Assembly: GCF_000745215.1 (NCBI RefSeq)
Contig: NZ_JQNK01000009.1
Location: 2,728,001-2,792,000, forward strand
DNA length: 64,000 nt
Direction of reading: 5' to 3'
Source: Methylosinus sp. PW1
GTDB taxonomy: Bacteria > Pseudomonadota > Alphaproteobacteria > Rhizobiales > Beijerinckiaceae
The notes under the pieces are model-generated. The model searched no databases, was not told where the DNA came from, and was given only the letters and a program-made list of their open reading frames with translations. Each line of letters starts with the position of its first letter. The stretch's first letter is position 1. This document shows positions 53,584-63,420 of the stretch, piece after piece. The translations under genes were made by a program, and so were the position numbers.

Positions 53584-55844
53584 CACGACCTCGCGGAATC
53601 GTTCTGCAGCGCCCAGAGCTGCGCATAGAGACCGCGCTCTCGCGCGAGAAGTTCGTCATGGGTTCCGACCTCGACGATGCGGCCGTCGAACATGCCGACG
53701 ATGCGATCACAGGGTCGCACGGCGGCGAGTCGATGCGCGATGATGAGCACGGTCCTGTTCTTCACGATCTGAGCCATGTTGTTTTGAATCACGCGCTCCG
53801 ACACATAGTCGAGCGCGCTGGTCGCCTCGTCGAAGATCAGTATAGAGGGATTTGTCGCGAGCGCGCGCGCGATGGCGATGCGCTGACGTTGGCCGCCGGA
53901 GAGATTGGCACCGCGCTCCTCGATCATCGAGTCATAGCCGCGCGGCATCTTGATGATGAACTCGTCGGCGCCGGCGAGTCGCGCCAGCGCCTGGACGCGG
54001 GTGCGCGGCATGGTCGGCTCGGCGAGCGCGATGTTCTCGTGGATGGTGCGATTGAACAGCAGATTCTCCTGGAGGACGACGCCGATGTGTCGGCGCAGCC
54101 AGGCCGGATCGACATGCGAGATGTCGCCGCCATCGAGCAGGACATTGCCTTCGTTCGGAGAATAGAAGCGCTGCACGAGTTTCGTAAGCGTCGATTTACC
54201 CGAGCCCGACGGCCCGACGATTCCGATGACCTCGCCCGGACGGATCGCCAGCGAGACGTTCTTGAGCACGTCGGGAGAGCCCTGGCGATAGCGGAATGTG
54301 ACGTTGCGGAACTCGATCGCGCCGCGCGGCGCGGGCGCCATGACGCGCGAGGGCGGCACGGGCTCGGGCGGCGAGTTGAGAATGTCGCCGATGCGGTCGA
54401 CCGAGACCTGAATCTGCTGAAAATCCTGCCACACCTGCGAGAGGCGCAGCACCGGCTGCGCGAGCTGCGCGGAGATCATGTTGAAGGCGACGAGCTCGCC
54501 GACCGATATCTCGCCGTCGAGCACGGCCTTGGCGCCGAACAGGAGGATCGCGGCGGTCGAGAGCTTGCTCACATATTGGATGGCGCCTTGTCCCTTCGAG
54601 CCGAGAAGCGTGGCGTCGAAAGAGGACCTCACATAGGCGGCGAGCTTCTCCTCCCATTGCGCCTGCACGATCGGCTCGACGGCGGCGGCCTTGATCGTCT
54701 GCATGCCGACGATGGTCTCGACGAGGAATTGCTGGCTCTCGGCGCCGCGATTGAACTTCTCCTTCACCGCCTCTAGCAGCAGCGGACGGACGAGAAAGGA
54801 GATCGCGATATAGAGAGGGATCGTCGTGAGGACGATGAGCGTCAGCTTCCAGGAATAGGCGAAGAGCACGATGACGAAGACGAAGGCGAAAAAGAAATCG
54901 AGCGCCGAGAACAGGCCCTGGCCGGTGAGGAAGTTGCGGATCGTCTCAAGCTCGCGCACGCGCGCGACGGTCTGGCCCGCCGAGCGCGTCTCGGCGTAGG
55001 AGATGGGTAGCCGCAGCAGATGATGGAAGACGCGCCGGCCGAGCTCGACGTCGATGCGATTCGTCGTATGAGACAGCGCATAGGTGCGCAGATATTGCAG
55101 CACGACGTCGAAGAAGCCGATGATGACGAGGCCGCCGACGAGAACGAACAGGGTCGAATAGCCGCGGTGCGTGAGCACCTTGTCGATCACCACCTGAAAG
55201 AAGAGCGGCGTGACCAGCGCGAATATCTGAACGAAGAAGGAGGCGGTGAGCACCTGGGCGAGTGGTTTGCGATAGCGCCAGAAGGTCGGCAGGAACCATT
55301 TAAAGCCGAAATTCTTCGGATCGACGCCCGGCCCTCCGATGCGGCGCGTTACGAGGATCAGCGTCGGCTCGACGAGCGCGGCGTATTCCGCCGGCGGAAT
55401 GTCGCGTTGCGTATGCGTCAGAGGCTCGACGATGCGGAGATTGCCGGTCGGCAGCGTTCCACCGAAGACGAAAAAGCTTCCCTCGCGAAATCGTCCGATG
55501 GCGGGAATGGGGACCTTGGCGAGCCTTTCCTCGTCCACGAATTCGACGACGCGCGCCTTCAATCCGATGGACATGGCGCCCCGGACGATGTCGCGCGGCT
55601 CGGCGGCCTTCGGGCCGAGCGCCAGCTCGTGCCTGAGATGGGCGGCGTCGGCCGCGATCCGAAAATAGCGGGCGATCCCGCAAAGGGACGCGAGGCCGGT
55701 GTCGAACTCGCTTTCCTGGGCGTGGCCGTTCCCGCCATTTTGGCCGTTTCCGCCATTGTGGCCGTTCGCGCCGTTCTTTCCGTTGGTGTGCGAGGAGCTC
55801 GCCCCTTGCGCGTGCGCGGCGGCTCCGTTTTCTATAACGCTCAT
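53583..55844 (-). CDS. HlyB-type ABC exporter with inactive C39-like domain
   Basis: The 753-residue protein has a C39-like domain without catalytic Cys (DTGLASL where the peptidase has D-C-G), a membrane domain with six segments (about 180-450) and an ATPase domain with GIVGPSGSGKSTL (Walker A), LSGGQRQRIAIARAL (signature), SILIFDEATSALD (Walker B) and IIAHRL (H-loop). This matches HlyB exporters for unprocessed C-terminal-signal substrates. An unusual Asn-Gly-rich tract (GKNGANGHNGGNGQ and more) lies at about residues 22-42. ATG 55844 has GAGGGGGA upstream. The likely cargoes are the calcium-loop proteins at 23 and 36 kb. Confidence 0.92.
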   Translation of the reverse strand: MSVIENGAAAHAQGASSSHTNGKNGANGHNGGNGQNGGNGHAQESEFDTGLASLCGIARYFRIAADAAHLRHELALGPKAAEPRDIVRGAMSIGLKARVVEFVDEERLAKVPIPAIGRFREGSFFVFGGTLPTGNLRIVEPLTHTQRDIPPAEYAALVEPTLILVTRRIGGPGVDPKNFGFKWFLPTFWRYRKPLAQVLTASFFVQIFALVTPLFFQVVIDKVLTHRGYSTLFVLVGGLVIIGFFDVVLQYLRTYALSHTTNRIDVELGRRVFHHLLRLPISYAETRSAGQTVARVRELETIRNFLTGQGLFSALDFFFAFVFVIVLFAYSWKLTLIVLTTIPLYIAISFLVRPLLLEAVKEKFNRGAESQQFLVETIVGMQTIKAAAVEPIVQAQWEEKLAAYVRSSFDATLLGSKGQGAIQYVSKLSTAAILLFGAKAVLDGEISVGELVAFNMISAQLAQPVLRLSQVWQDFQQIQVSVDRIGDILNSPPEPVPPSRVMAPAPRGAIEFRNVTFRYRQGSPDVLKNVSLAIRPGEVIGIVGPSGSGKSTLTKLVQRFYSPNEGNVLLDGGDISHVDPAWLRRHIGVVLQENLLFNRTIHENIALAEPTMPRTRVQALARLAGADEFIIKMPRGYDSMIEERGANLSGGQRQRIAIARALATNPSILIFDEATSALDYVSERVIQNNMAQIVKNRTVLIIAHRLAAVRPCDRIVGMFDGRIVEVGTHDELLARERGLYAQLWALQNDSARS

Positions 55845-55912
55845 AGGTCCCCCTCGATGCCTAAGGCCGTGCAGGCAGCCGCCCATGTCCGACGCGGGAT
55901 TCGCGCAATCTC

Positions 55913-57328
55913 CTATAGTCCGCCCGGGGTCGACACCCCGAGCCACGACTCTTTGACCTGATCGAAATGGACAGCGGCGTTGTACGGCGTCACCTCGAGA
56001 TTGAGTATTTGCGCGTCGAGGCGGCCGACGGCCGAGAGTGCCGTGAAGCATCCGACGACGTAATCATGCTGATAGCCGACGAGCTTGACGCGCGCGTCGA
56101 GCAGCGCCTGCTGCGCGCTCAGCACGTCGAGTAGTGTCCTCTGGGCGGCGAGCGACTCGATGCGCACGCCGCGCAGCGCGGCCTCCGCCGCCTTGATGAC
56201 CTCATGGCCCGCTCGGATCGTGGTGATCGACGCTTTCAGACGGGCGTAGGAGGACACGACCTCCTTGCGAATGGCGGCGCGTTGCAGGTCGGTAGCGAGA
56301 CGCGCCTGACCGAGCTGCTCCTTGGCCTGCCGGATCGACGCAAATTCTCCGCCGCCCTGATACAGCGGTGCGTTGAGCTGCAGCGCGCCCTGCGCATAGA
56401 AGACATTGGTGCCCGGCTGTCCCGTCAGATAATCGAATTGTTGAATGATCTGGGCGTTGAGCGACAGTGTCGGCAGCAGCGCGCCCTCGGCCACCTTCAC
56501 GCTCAGCGCCGCCGCATCCTCCTGATATCGGTAGGCATGGATATTGGGATGCTCGATCAGCGCGATTTCGAGCGCCTCCTCGATGGAGCGCGGCAGCAGC
56601 TTCTTCACGGACGGCGGGGGCTCGAGCCGGCCGGGCTCGACGCCGATGACCTGACGATAGCTCGCTGCGCTGACCTTCAGATTGGCTTCGGCGACGTAGA
56701 AATCGGAATGCGCCTGTGCGACGCCGGCCTCGGCCTGCGACAGGTCTGTGATCGTCGCGTCGCCCAGATTATAGCGCGCCCGCGTCTCGCGGAGCTGTTC
56801 TTTCAAGACCGAGATGTTGTTGTTACGCAGCCGGAGGATCGCGGTGTCGCGGAGGACGCCCATATAGGCGGTCGCGGCTTTCAGAAAGACGGATTGTTCC
56901 GTCGCGCGTAAGGTCGCCCGCGCGGCGAAGACGTTCGATTCCGCCTGCCGGATCGAGTTCTGCGTCCGAAAGCCGTCGAAGAGCGGTTGCGAGACCGTCA
57001 GATTCGCGCCGCGAGGTTGTCCGAAATAGTTGCTGTTGCCGAAGACGCGGCCGCCCGTCTGCGGGTCGATGCCGCCGGAGCGCACATGCGTCGACTGCGC
57101 GCCCACGTTGGCGGTGATGCCCACCTTGGGCCGGCTGCTCGCGGCGGCTTTGGGCACGTCTTCGTCGCGAACGCGGACCGCGGCGCGCTGATGATTGATG
57201 TCCAGGTTTTCGGAATAGGCGCGCGACAGCGCCTCGAACAGGCTTTCGGCGTGGCAAAGCGAGTTCAGACCAAGCATAAAAAAAATAGCTGTCAAGATCC
57301 CACAGATGATCTTGGGGCCCATAAACAT
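55913..57328 (-). CDS. TolC-family outer-membrane channel
   Basis: The 471-residue protein starts with a signal peptide (MFMGPKIICGILTAIFFML then SLCHA-ES). It has two TolC repeats: SLFEALSRAYSENLDINHQRAAVR and SIEEALEIALIEHPNIHAYRYQ, with VSQPLFDGFRTQNSIRQAE and LNAPLYQGGGEFASIRQAKEQ as the matching strand-helix turns. It completes the type I system with HlyB and HlyD. ATG 57328 has AGGAG eight bases before it; upstream in-frame starts lack this. It heads the tolC-hlyB-hlyD operon with about 70 bases to hlyB. Confidence 0.92.
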   Translation of the reverse strand: MFMGPKIICGILTAIFFMLGLNSLCHAESLFEALSRAYSENLDINHQRAAVRVRDEDVPKAAASSRPKVGITANVGAQSTHVRSGGIDPQTGGRVFGNSNYFGQPRGANLTVSQPLFDGFRTQNSIRQAESNVFAARATLRATEQSVFLKAATAYMGVLRDTAILRLRNNNISVLKEQLRETRARYNLGDATITDLSQAEAGVAQAHSDFYVAEANLKVSAASYRQVIGVEPGRLEPPPSVKKLLPRSIEEALEIALIEHPNIHAYRYQEDAAALSVKVAEGALLPTLSLNAQIIQQFDYLTGQPGTNVFYAQGALQLNAPLYQGGGEFASIRQAKEQLGQARLATDLQRAAIRKEVVSSYARLKASITTIRAGHEVIKAAEAALRGVRIESLAAQRTLLDVLSAQQALLDARVKLVGYQHDYVVGCFTALSAVGRLDAQILNLEVTPYNAAVHFDQVKESWLGVSTPGGL

Positions 57329-57841
57329 AAATTCGTCTCCTAATATAAATATTACACCGCGATCTGTGAAAGCGCAAGGGACAATTTCGATCTGGTTCTC
57401 GAGACCGCGTTGACATTTCAAGCGTTAGAAGGGCGATAGCTTTGTATTCACGACCCAAAATGAAACATATTCGCGGTGCGCTCGCAACGAATGCCTATGC
57501 TCGGCGCTCTGGAAAGCCGTCTTATTGCGAGCTGCTCGCCGTGTCGGAGCGTGGAAGCGGCGCGCCCGGCAGTCGGGAAGGAAATGTTGGCGATCGAGCG
57601 TCATCTTCCTTTGTCTCATCCAGTGCCGGCGCCCGTTCCGAGCGCGAGAAGCTCCGTTCGGAGATTTCGTGAACCTACCAAATCTGTTCGGGGGCCGGCG
57701 GGGCGTGTGCCGGGCCGCCGCGAGAAGAAACCGCCGTCGTCGCCGAGGAGCGGTTCATCCGAGACGCTACGCGTTTCGATCTCGGACAAAACAGCGAACG
57801 ACAACCCTTTAGAGCAGCGCGGTGACGAAGTCGCAGCTCGA
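57329..57841. other. Upstream region of the type I secretion operon
   Basis: About 510 bases between tolC and the IS1182 gene hold no supported gene. The first 130 bases are AT-rich (TAATATAAATATTACACC) and are the likely promoter region for tolC-hlyB-hlyD. The rest is GC-rich flank of the IS1182 element. Confidence 0.45.
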
Positions 57842-59197
57842 TTAATCGGGTTCCGAAGCGGCGATGACGGCGAGCATGGCCGGCGCGCCGGCGATGTCGG
57901 CAATGATAACGATGCCCATGGCGCTATCCATCCGAATGACGAACAAAAAGGCGCGTCTGGCCGCCTCGGCGCGTTCTCTTGGCGTCCCGCAGCCGACGAG
58001 GGCGCGCATCAGGACGCCAAGATTGAAGCCTGCGACATGGATCAGATAGCGCTTGGCGATGTTCTCGCGACCGCGAAGCCAGGCCCGGCGCATGCCGCCG
58101 CGATCCAGCACATGGGCGAAGCTGCGCTCGACCAGTTCGCCGCGCTTTCGCATGGCGGCGCGTCCGACGCCCAATTTCAGCCGCGCGCGGTTGGCGTAGA
58201 CCGCATCGCGCGCGGCTTCGTCGCCTTGCCAGCGCAAATAGCCGTTGGCGGGCTTCGGCTCGGCGATCCGGCTCTTCCACTCGCCGTCGTCGAGACCCTT
58301 CAAAACCTCGCGCGAATGATAGCCTTTGTCCGCGATGATCTCGCAAGGATCGTCCGGCGTCGGCTCCAAGCCGGCCGCCGAGAGATTGGCCTTCGCCGTC
58401 GTGAGCGTGTCGTCGATCGTCGCCGTATCGCCCTTGTCGGCCTCATGGATCGGCGCGGCGATGATCACGCCCGTGTCGAGATCGACCGCATGCTCCGGCT
58501 TGTAGGCAAGATGCGTCGTTCCGTCCTTCATCCGCGCAATCTTTGCGTCGGCGTCTGTGGCGCTCGTCCAATCCTCGTTCGAGAGCTTCTTGCCTTTGCG
58601 CTTCCTGTCGAAACGCGCCAAATCCTCGGCGCTCGGCGTCGCGATACCGCTTTCCTTCGCCATGCGTTCGAGCATCGCGCGATAAGTCTCGCCCGTGTCG
58701 CGCCGCACGATGCTGCGCAGCGCCGCATTGGCCTCCATCGTCGAACCGTCGACGCCGATGCGCTCGCCCTTCACCAGACCGCGCGAGGCGACGAGCTTCA
58801 GGACGAAGCCGAAAACCTGCTCGTGAAATCCGTGCGGCAGACGCGAGCGCGTCTTCGACAGCCACGAATGATCGGGAACTTTTTCGCGTGTCGAAAGCCG
58901 GAGAAAGTCACGCAGCGAAAAGGAGTCGGCGCAACGCCATACGATCCCGCGCTCGCTGTCGAGCCCATCGAAGTAGCCGACCATGTGCATGCGGAAATAG
59001 CGCCCCGGCGGCAGCGACGGCGCGCCCATCTTGGCCGCGTAATACGGCTTGCAGGCGTTCTCGACGAAAACATCGAAGTCGGCGGCAAGCAGAACCTTCT
59101 GAAGCTCGTCGTAAAACGCGTGGCCGGGAGAGCGCGGCAGCTCCGCCCACGTCGTCATCAACTCGCCCTGCATCCCCGTCTCACGCCGCATCGACAT
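57842..59197 (-). CDS. IS1182-family transposase (intact)
   Basis: The 451-residue DDE transposase has WAELPRSPGHAFYDELQKVL, SLPPGRYFRMHMVGYFDGLDSERGI, SLRDFLRLSTREKVPDHSWLSKTRSRLP, IGVDGSTMEANAALRSIVRRDTG (first D), EIIADKGYHSREVL (second D) and RKRGELVERSFAHVLDRGGMRR (E). This is the usual order for the IS1182 group. Start is chosen at ATG 59197; another ATG at 59191 and a GTG further up are possible. No damage is seen. I could not define its terminal repeats. Confidence 0.88.
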   Translation of the reverse strand: MSMRRETGMQGELMTTWAELPRSPGHAFYDELQKVLLAADFDVFVENACKPYYAAKMGAPSLPPGRYFRMHMVGYFDGLDSERGIVWRCADSFSLRDFLRLSTREKVPDHSWLSKTRSRLPHGFHEQVFGFVLKLVASRGLVKGERIGVDGSTMEANAALRSIVRRDTGETYRAMLERMAKESGIATPSAEDLARFDRKRKGKKLSNEDWTSATDADAKIARMKDGTTHLAYKPEHAVDLDTGVIIAAPIHEADKGDTATIDDTLTTAKANLSAAGLEPTPDDPCEIIADKGYHSREVLKGLDDGEWKSRIAEPKPANGYLRWQGDEAARDAVYANRARLKLGVGRAAMRKRGELVERSFAHVLDRGGMRRAWLRGRENIAKRYLIHVAGFNLGVLMRALVGCGTPRERAEAARRAFLFVIRMDSAMGIVIIADIAGAPAMLAVIAASEPD

Positions 59198-59795
59198 CGA
59201 TACACCCCGGCCGAATCTCACCGCAAAACGGAATCAGGCAGACGCGACTTCGTCAACGGGCTGGTAAGGCTATCGCCGATCTGTCACGATGTTTTCAGGA
59301 TAAAGGTTGCCGCTTGTCTGAAGCTTACGTCTTGAGAGACGGGTAGGTTTCAAAATACCACCGTGTGGCGGCTTTTTGTAAACAGTTTATTACTCACCAG
59401 TCGATAATTAAGGAAACATGTCTATTGCAAGGCGCGTCCAATTGTGATTCGATGAGTCATGAAGAGAGACGGACGAAAACCCGATCACCAGACTTTGGAA
59501 ACGATCCGGTTCATGGCGGTGGAGCGCGTGCGAGAAGGCGAAGCGCCATCGTCGGTCATCGCGTCCTACGGGTTCAGCCGCACGACGATATACAAGTGGC
59601 TAGCGACCGCATCGAAGCGTGGTGTCGGAGTCCGCGCGTTGGCGTCGCGACCGGCCACTGGCCGCCCTCGCAGTCTCACCGCGCGTCAGGAACAGCAGGT
59701 GTTTCCGGTCTTATGTAGCAACCGCCACCGTCGCTTGACATCGGTCGCGATCTCGCCGAGAGTGTTCTTGTTATGTTCTCTCTGGCGAAGGCGCC

Positions 59796-60776
59796 ATGGC
59801 TCAGCATTTCCTCCTGTCAGCCGCCGCGCGATCTCTCAGCATCGGCAAGGTCATGCGCATGTCCGACCGAGGCGTCGCGAATGTTTTCGCGCGGCTGCGC
59901 TGGCCGACGACCGATGGCAAGCCCGTATGTCCGAACTGCGGCTGCACGGCCTGCTATGACTGTCGGCGCAGCGCTCATCTGCGCTGGCGATGCCAGGCCT
60001 GCGGCAGCGACTTTTCTCTGACCTCGGGCACGCTGTTCTCGTCGCATAAGCTGCCACTGAAAACCTATCTCTTGTCGATTGTCTTGTTCTGCAACGAGGT
60101 GAAGGGCAAGAGCATGCTCGCCCTGTCCCGAGATCTCGGCGTTCAATATAAGACGGCCTTCGTGCTGGCGCACAAGCTCCGCGAAGCCATGGCCGCGAGC
60201 CTGCGCGGCTTGAAAATCGGCGGCGAGGGAAAAGTCGCCGAGATCGACGGCGCTTATTTCGGCGGTCATGTCCGCCCGGAGAATCTGGCGGCCGACCGTG
60301 TCGATCGTCGCCTCGCCGAGAACCAATCGGGGAAACGCAAAGTTGTCGTCGTGGTGCGAGAACGCGACGGGCGCACCTTGCCGTCCGTGTTCGACTCCGA
60401 GGACGCGGCAACCTCATTCATTCGCAGCCGGGTCGCCAAGGGAACCGTGGTTCACGCCGACGAGAGCCCGGCCTGGAATTCGCTGCACGCCAAATTCTCG
60501 ATGAAGCGGATCAATCATCAGGAGGGATACAGCATCGACGACGCCTGCACCAATGGCGCCGAGTCGTTCTTTTCGCGGATGCGCCGCGGCGAGCTCGGGC
60601 ATCATCACCATATCGCCGGAATCTATTTCGCCAGATACGCGCAGGAAGCGGCATGGCGCGAAGATCACCGCCGCATCGGCAATGGCGACCAAGCGGAAGG
60701 CGTCATCGGATTGGCGATGGGCCTTGGACCATCGATCGACTTTTGCGGCTATTGGCAGCGGGCGACGGCTGGCTAA
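59796..60776 (+). CDS. IS1595-family transposase
   Basis: The 326-residue ISXO2-like transposase has an N-terminal zinc finger (CPNCGCTACYDCRRSAHLRWRCQACGSDFSLTSGTLF) and the catalytic domain with EIDGAYFGGH (first D), VVHADESPAW (second D) and CTNGAESFFSRMRRGELGHHHHI (the N/E position). No damage is visible. The stop overlaps the end of the convergent passenger gene by four bases. Confidence 0.9.
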   Translation: MAQHFLLSAAARSLSIGKVMRMSDRGVANVFARLRWPTTDGKPVCPNCGCTACYDCRRSAHLRWRCQACGSDFSLTSGTLFSSHKLPLKTYLLSIVLFCNEVKGKSMLALSRDLGVQYKTAFVLAHKLREAMAASLRGLKIGGEGKVAEIDGAYFGGHVRPENLAADRVDRRLAENQSGKRKVVVVVRERDGRTLPSVFDSEDAATSFIRSRVAKGTVVHADESPAWNSLHAKFSMKRINHQEGYSIDDACTNGAESFFSRMRRGELGHHHHIAGIYFARYAQEAAWREDHRRIGNGDQAEGVIGLAMGLGPSIDFCGYWQRATAG

Positions 60777-61198
60777 ATCACGCGCCACATCGTGGTCCCG
60801 GCCGCCTCGCTGCGTTCGATCGTATCCTTCGCCCGGTTCAACGAGCAGAGAACGGTCTTGTGAACCAACTCACGCGTGCGAGCGTCGTCTTCCCGTAGAC
60901 CTTTCGCCTTCATGACTCCTGCGACGACATCGCGCGTGGTCATCGCCTCGGTGACTTCACGCAGAACATCATAGATGCGCCGGCGGCATTCGCCCGGACG
61001 AAACCAGTTGTTGTGCGCGCGTGGCGCGGTCGAGCGGGTCTCCTCGTCTTCGATGCTGGGGTCGAACAGCCGTATCGTGGCGTCGATATGCCCGAGATCG
61101 GCGCGCTGTCGATCGACTTGACGCTCCAGCTGGGCGATGGTGTCGGCGAGCTCCGATCTCTTGTCTCGCAAGGCCGAGATAATTTTCCTCGCGCTCAT
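60773..61198 (-). CDS. Passenger protein of the IS1595 element
   Basis: The 141-residue protein is unknown to me. The N-terminus is a predicted coiled-coil (IISALRDKRSELADTIAQLERQVDRQRADLGHIDATIRLF). The C-terminal half looks like a small winged-helix unit (CRRRIYDVLREVTEAMTTRDVVAGVMKAKG; VHKTVLCSLNRAKDTIERSEAAG). ATG 61198 has GGGA six bases upstream; ATG 61210 is an alternative. It lies wholly within the element, convergent with the transposase. A DNA-binding regulator is a reasonable inference. Confidence 0.7.
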   Translation of the reverse strand: MSARKIISALRDKRSELADTIAQLERQVDRQRADLGHIDATIRLFDPSIEDEETRSTAPRAHNNWFRPGECRRRIYDVLREVTEAMTTRDVVAGVMKAKGLREDDARTRELVHKTVLCSLNRAKDTIERSEAAGTTMWRVI

Positions 61199-62187
61199 CG
61201 CCGTTCCCATGCTCAATCAATGATGAGCCGACAGCATAGCGCCTCAAAATCCGCGCCAGTAGAGGAAGCCGGTGGCGCCTGCTACATAAGACCGGGTGTT
61301 TCGCTGGATCAACGGCAACGACCCCCGTCAGTATGGCCTGGATTTCGGCCTATGGACCCGCCGAGTGGTGGCGGAGCTGATAGAGCGCAAATTCGGGGTC
61401 GAGCTCGGTTTGACGGCAGTCGGCGAACTGCTGGCCAAGCTCGGTCTGACGCCGCAAAAGCCGTTGCAGCGCGCATATCAACGCGATCCCGCGGCGATCG
61501 AGAAATGGCAACTCGAAACATATCCAGCCATTGCGCGGAAGGCCTCGGCCGAAGGCGGCGAGGTGTTTTTCTGGGACGAGTCCGGGTTTCGCGCCGACGC
61601 CGTGCATGGACGGACCTGGGGTGTCAAAGGGCAGACGCCTGTCGTCGAACGCCCCGGTCAACGGCAGTCGATCAGCGCCGCCTCGGCGGTGAACGCGAAG
61701 GGCGCGTTCTGGTATTGCACCTATGAAGGCGGCCTCACCGCCGAGCTGTTCGTCGAGCTCCTGCAAAAGATGATGCGTCATCGATCGAAGCCTGTGCATT
61801 TGGTAGTGGACGGGCTCCCGGCTCACAAGACGAATCTGGTGAAGCGTTACGTGGAATCGACGAACGGACGGCTCACCTTGCATTTCTTGCCGGGCTACGC
61901 GCCCGAGCTGAACCCTGACGAATTGGTCTGGAGCCATGTGAAGCGCACAGGCGTCGCCAGAGCGCCTCTCCGCAAGGGCGAGAGATTGCTCGACAAGATC
62001 GATGCGCAACTGAACAAAATCAAGAAAACGCCACGGCTCGTCCGATCATTCTTCGGAGCTCCAAGCGTCGCCTATATTACCGACTGGTGAGTAATATTGA
62101 TCGACCGCTCACTGGATAGAAATGAGGAATATCCGATTCCTGGAGGGAGGAGTCGGTCTATTCTAACTTTATGGGAGGCTGGCGAGG

Positions 62188-63420
62188 CAGGGCCGTTCAG
62201 TTCTCTATACTTTATAGCGGACGGGCGATTCCCGTCGCGACGGATGTGTGAATCTATAGGCGACAACCCGAATCGGAGGTTGTCGCATGCAGGTGTCGCT
62301 TCTGGAGATTTTGCGGGACATTCCGGATCATCGTCGCCGAGAAGGCAAGCGGTTCGATCTTTCGACGGTGCTGCTCTACGCGATCATCGCCATGGTCGGC
62401 GGCGCCAATTCTTATCGGCAGATGCATGAGTTCATTCGCGCGCATCGTCTGCGATTGAACGACGCCTTCGGCCTGAAGCTGCCCTACACGCCATCCTACA
62501 CCGGTCTGCGGCTGATCCTGCAAGGCGTCGATCCGGCAGCGTTGGAGGCGGCGTTTCGACGTCATGCCGCGAGCATGCCGGCGCCGCCCGCCGTGCAGGG
62601 GCTGACGGCGATCGCCGTCGACGGGAAGACTCTGCGCGGCAGCTTCGATGCGTTCAGCGACCGGAAGGCCGCGCACATGATGTCGGCGCTGCGACACGCC
62701 GATCGGATCGTGCTCGCGCATGTGATGGTCGCCGAAAAGAGCAATGAGATTCCCACCGCTCCGGAGCTGATCGAAGCGCTGGGATTGAAGCGCTGCCTGT
62801 TCACGCTCGACGCAGAACACTGCCAAAAAAACTGTTCGAACGCGTGATCGCGTCCGGCAATCACCTGCTGACGCAGGTGAAGGACAATCAACCGGGCCTG
62901 CGTCGCCGGCTCGAACTCGGCGCGGCGGGCCGCAAGCCGAGCGGCTCTGCGACGAGCCAGTCGAAAGGCCGCAACCGCTGGGAGACGCGAAAGCTTTCTG
63001 TCTTTCCAGCGAAGGCGTGGTTCCGCCATACGGCGTGGGAGCCGCTCATAAAGACCGTGCTGCGGCTGGAGCGCACAATCTACCGCCGCGATCCGGCGAC
63101 CGGTCTTTTGAAGCAGACGATCGAGACCGTCTATTGGGTGTCCTCGGCGACCGGCCCGACGCCCGAGCGTTGGAACGAATGGATCAGAGGCCATTGGCGC
63201 ATCGAGAACGGCAGCCACTATGTGCGCGACGTGGCGTTCGCGGAGGACGCTTCGCGCATTCGCAAGAACCCGGACATCGTCGCGCGGCTCCGCTCCTTCG
63301 CCTATAATCTCCTGCGCGCCGATGGTTGCGACAACATCAAGAACGCCAGATGGCGCGCCGCTCTCAATATCCGAGCTGCCCTCGAAATGGCAGGGGCTCG
63401 TTAAGAACTGCACAGCCCTG
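62188..63420 (+). mobile_element. ISAs1-family insertion sequence, copy 2 (1233 bp) with 10-bp duplication
   Basis: The sequence matches copy 1 in reverse orientation throughout. It is flanked by a perfect 10-bp duplication, GCTGGCGAGG at 62178-62187 and 63421-63430, so this is an undisturbed recent insertion. The target was already-decayed IS256 sequence on the right. Confidence 0.95.
62287..63404 (+). CDS. ISAs1-family transposase, two overlapping frames (copy 2)
   Basis: The two frames 62287-62847 and 62844-63404 encode the same proteins as copy 1. They meet at the identical seven-A run (TGCCAAAAAAACTG, about 62819-62832). A -1 slip gives the complete 372-residue transposase with the DDE residues in AVDGKTLRGS, FTLDAEH and HWRIENG. 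As the flanking duplication is perfect, this split form must have been mobile recently, either by frameshifting or by help from another copy. Confidence 0.85.

Larger units (their letters stand above)
59706..61294 (+). mobile_element. IS1595-family element (1589 bp) with passenger gene
   Basis: The ends are CGGTCTTATGTAGCA and, inverted, TGCTACATAAGACCG, perfect over 15 bases. GGTGTTTC flanks both sides (59698-59705 and 61295-61302), the 8-bp duplication of the family. It holds a transposase gene and an opposite passenger gene. Confidence 0.93.
59459..62090 (+). pseudogene. IS630-family transposase, interrupted by IS1595
   Basis: 59459-59705 encodes the N-terminal helix-turn-helix (MKRDGRKPDHQTLETIRFMA, YGFSRTTIYKWLATASKRG, RSLTARQEQQVF). 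61303-62090 continues exactly in frame (RWINGNDPRQYGLDFGLWTRRVV) and holds the DDE residues in FFWDESGFRADA, LVVDGLPAHKT and PELNPDELVWSHVK. The spliced protein would have 344 residues with no other damage. The downstream part can start independently at GTG 61296, so a truncated product may still be made. Confidence 0.9.
59390..62094 (+). mobile_element. IS630-family element split by a nested IS1595
   Basis: The ends are TTACTCACCAGTCG (from 59390) and its complement CGACTGGTGAGTAA (to 62094), with TA on both sides, the invariable target of the family. Without the nested IS1595 (59706-61294) and one 8-bp duplication the element would be about 1.1 kb. Confidence 0.9.

Noticed and set aside
57476..59335. 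619-codon plus-strand frame opposite the IS1182 transposase
   Set aside because: Shadow frame; the minus strand has all IS1182 motifs.
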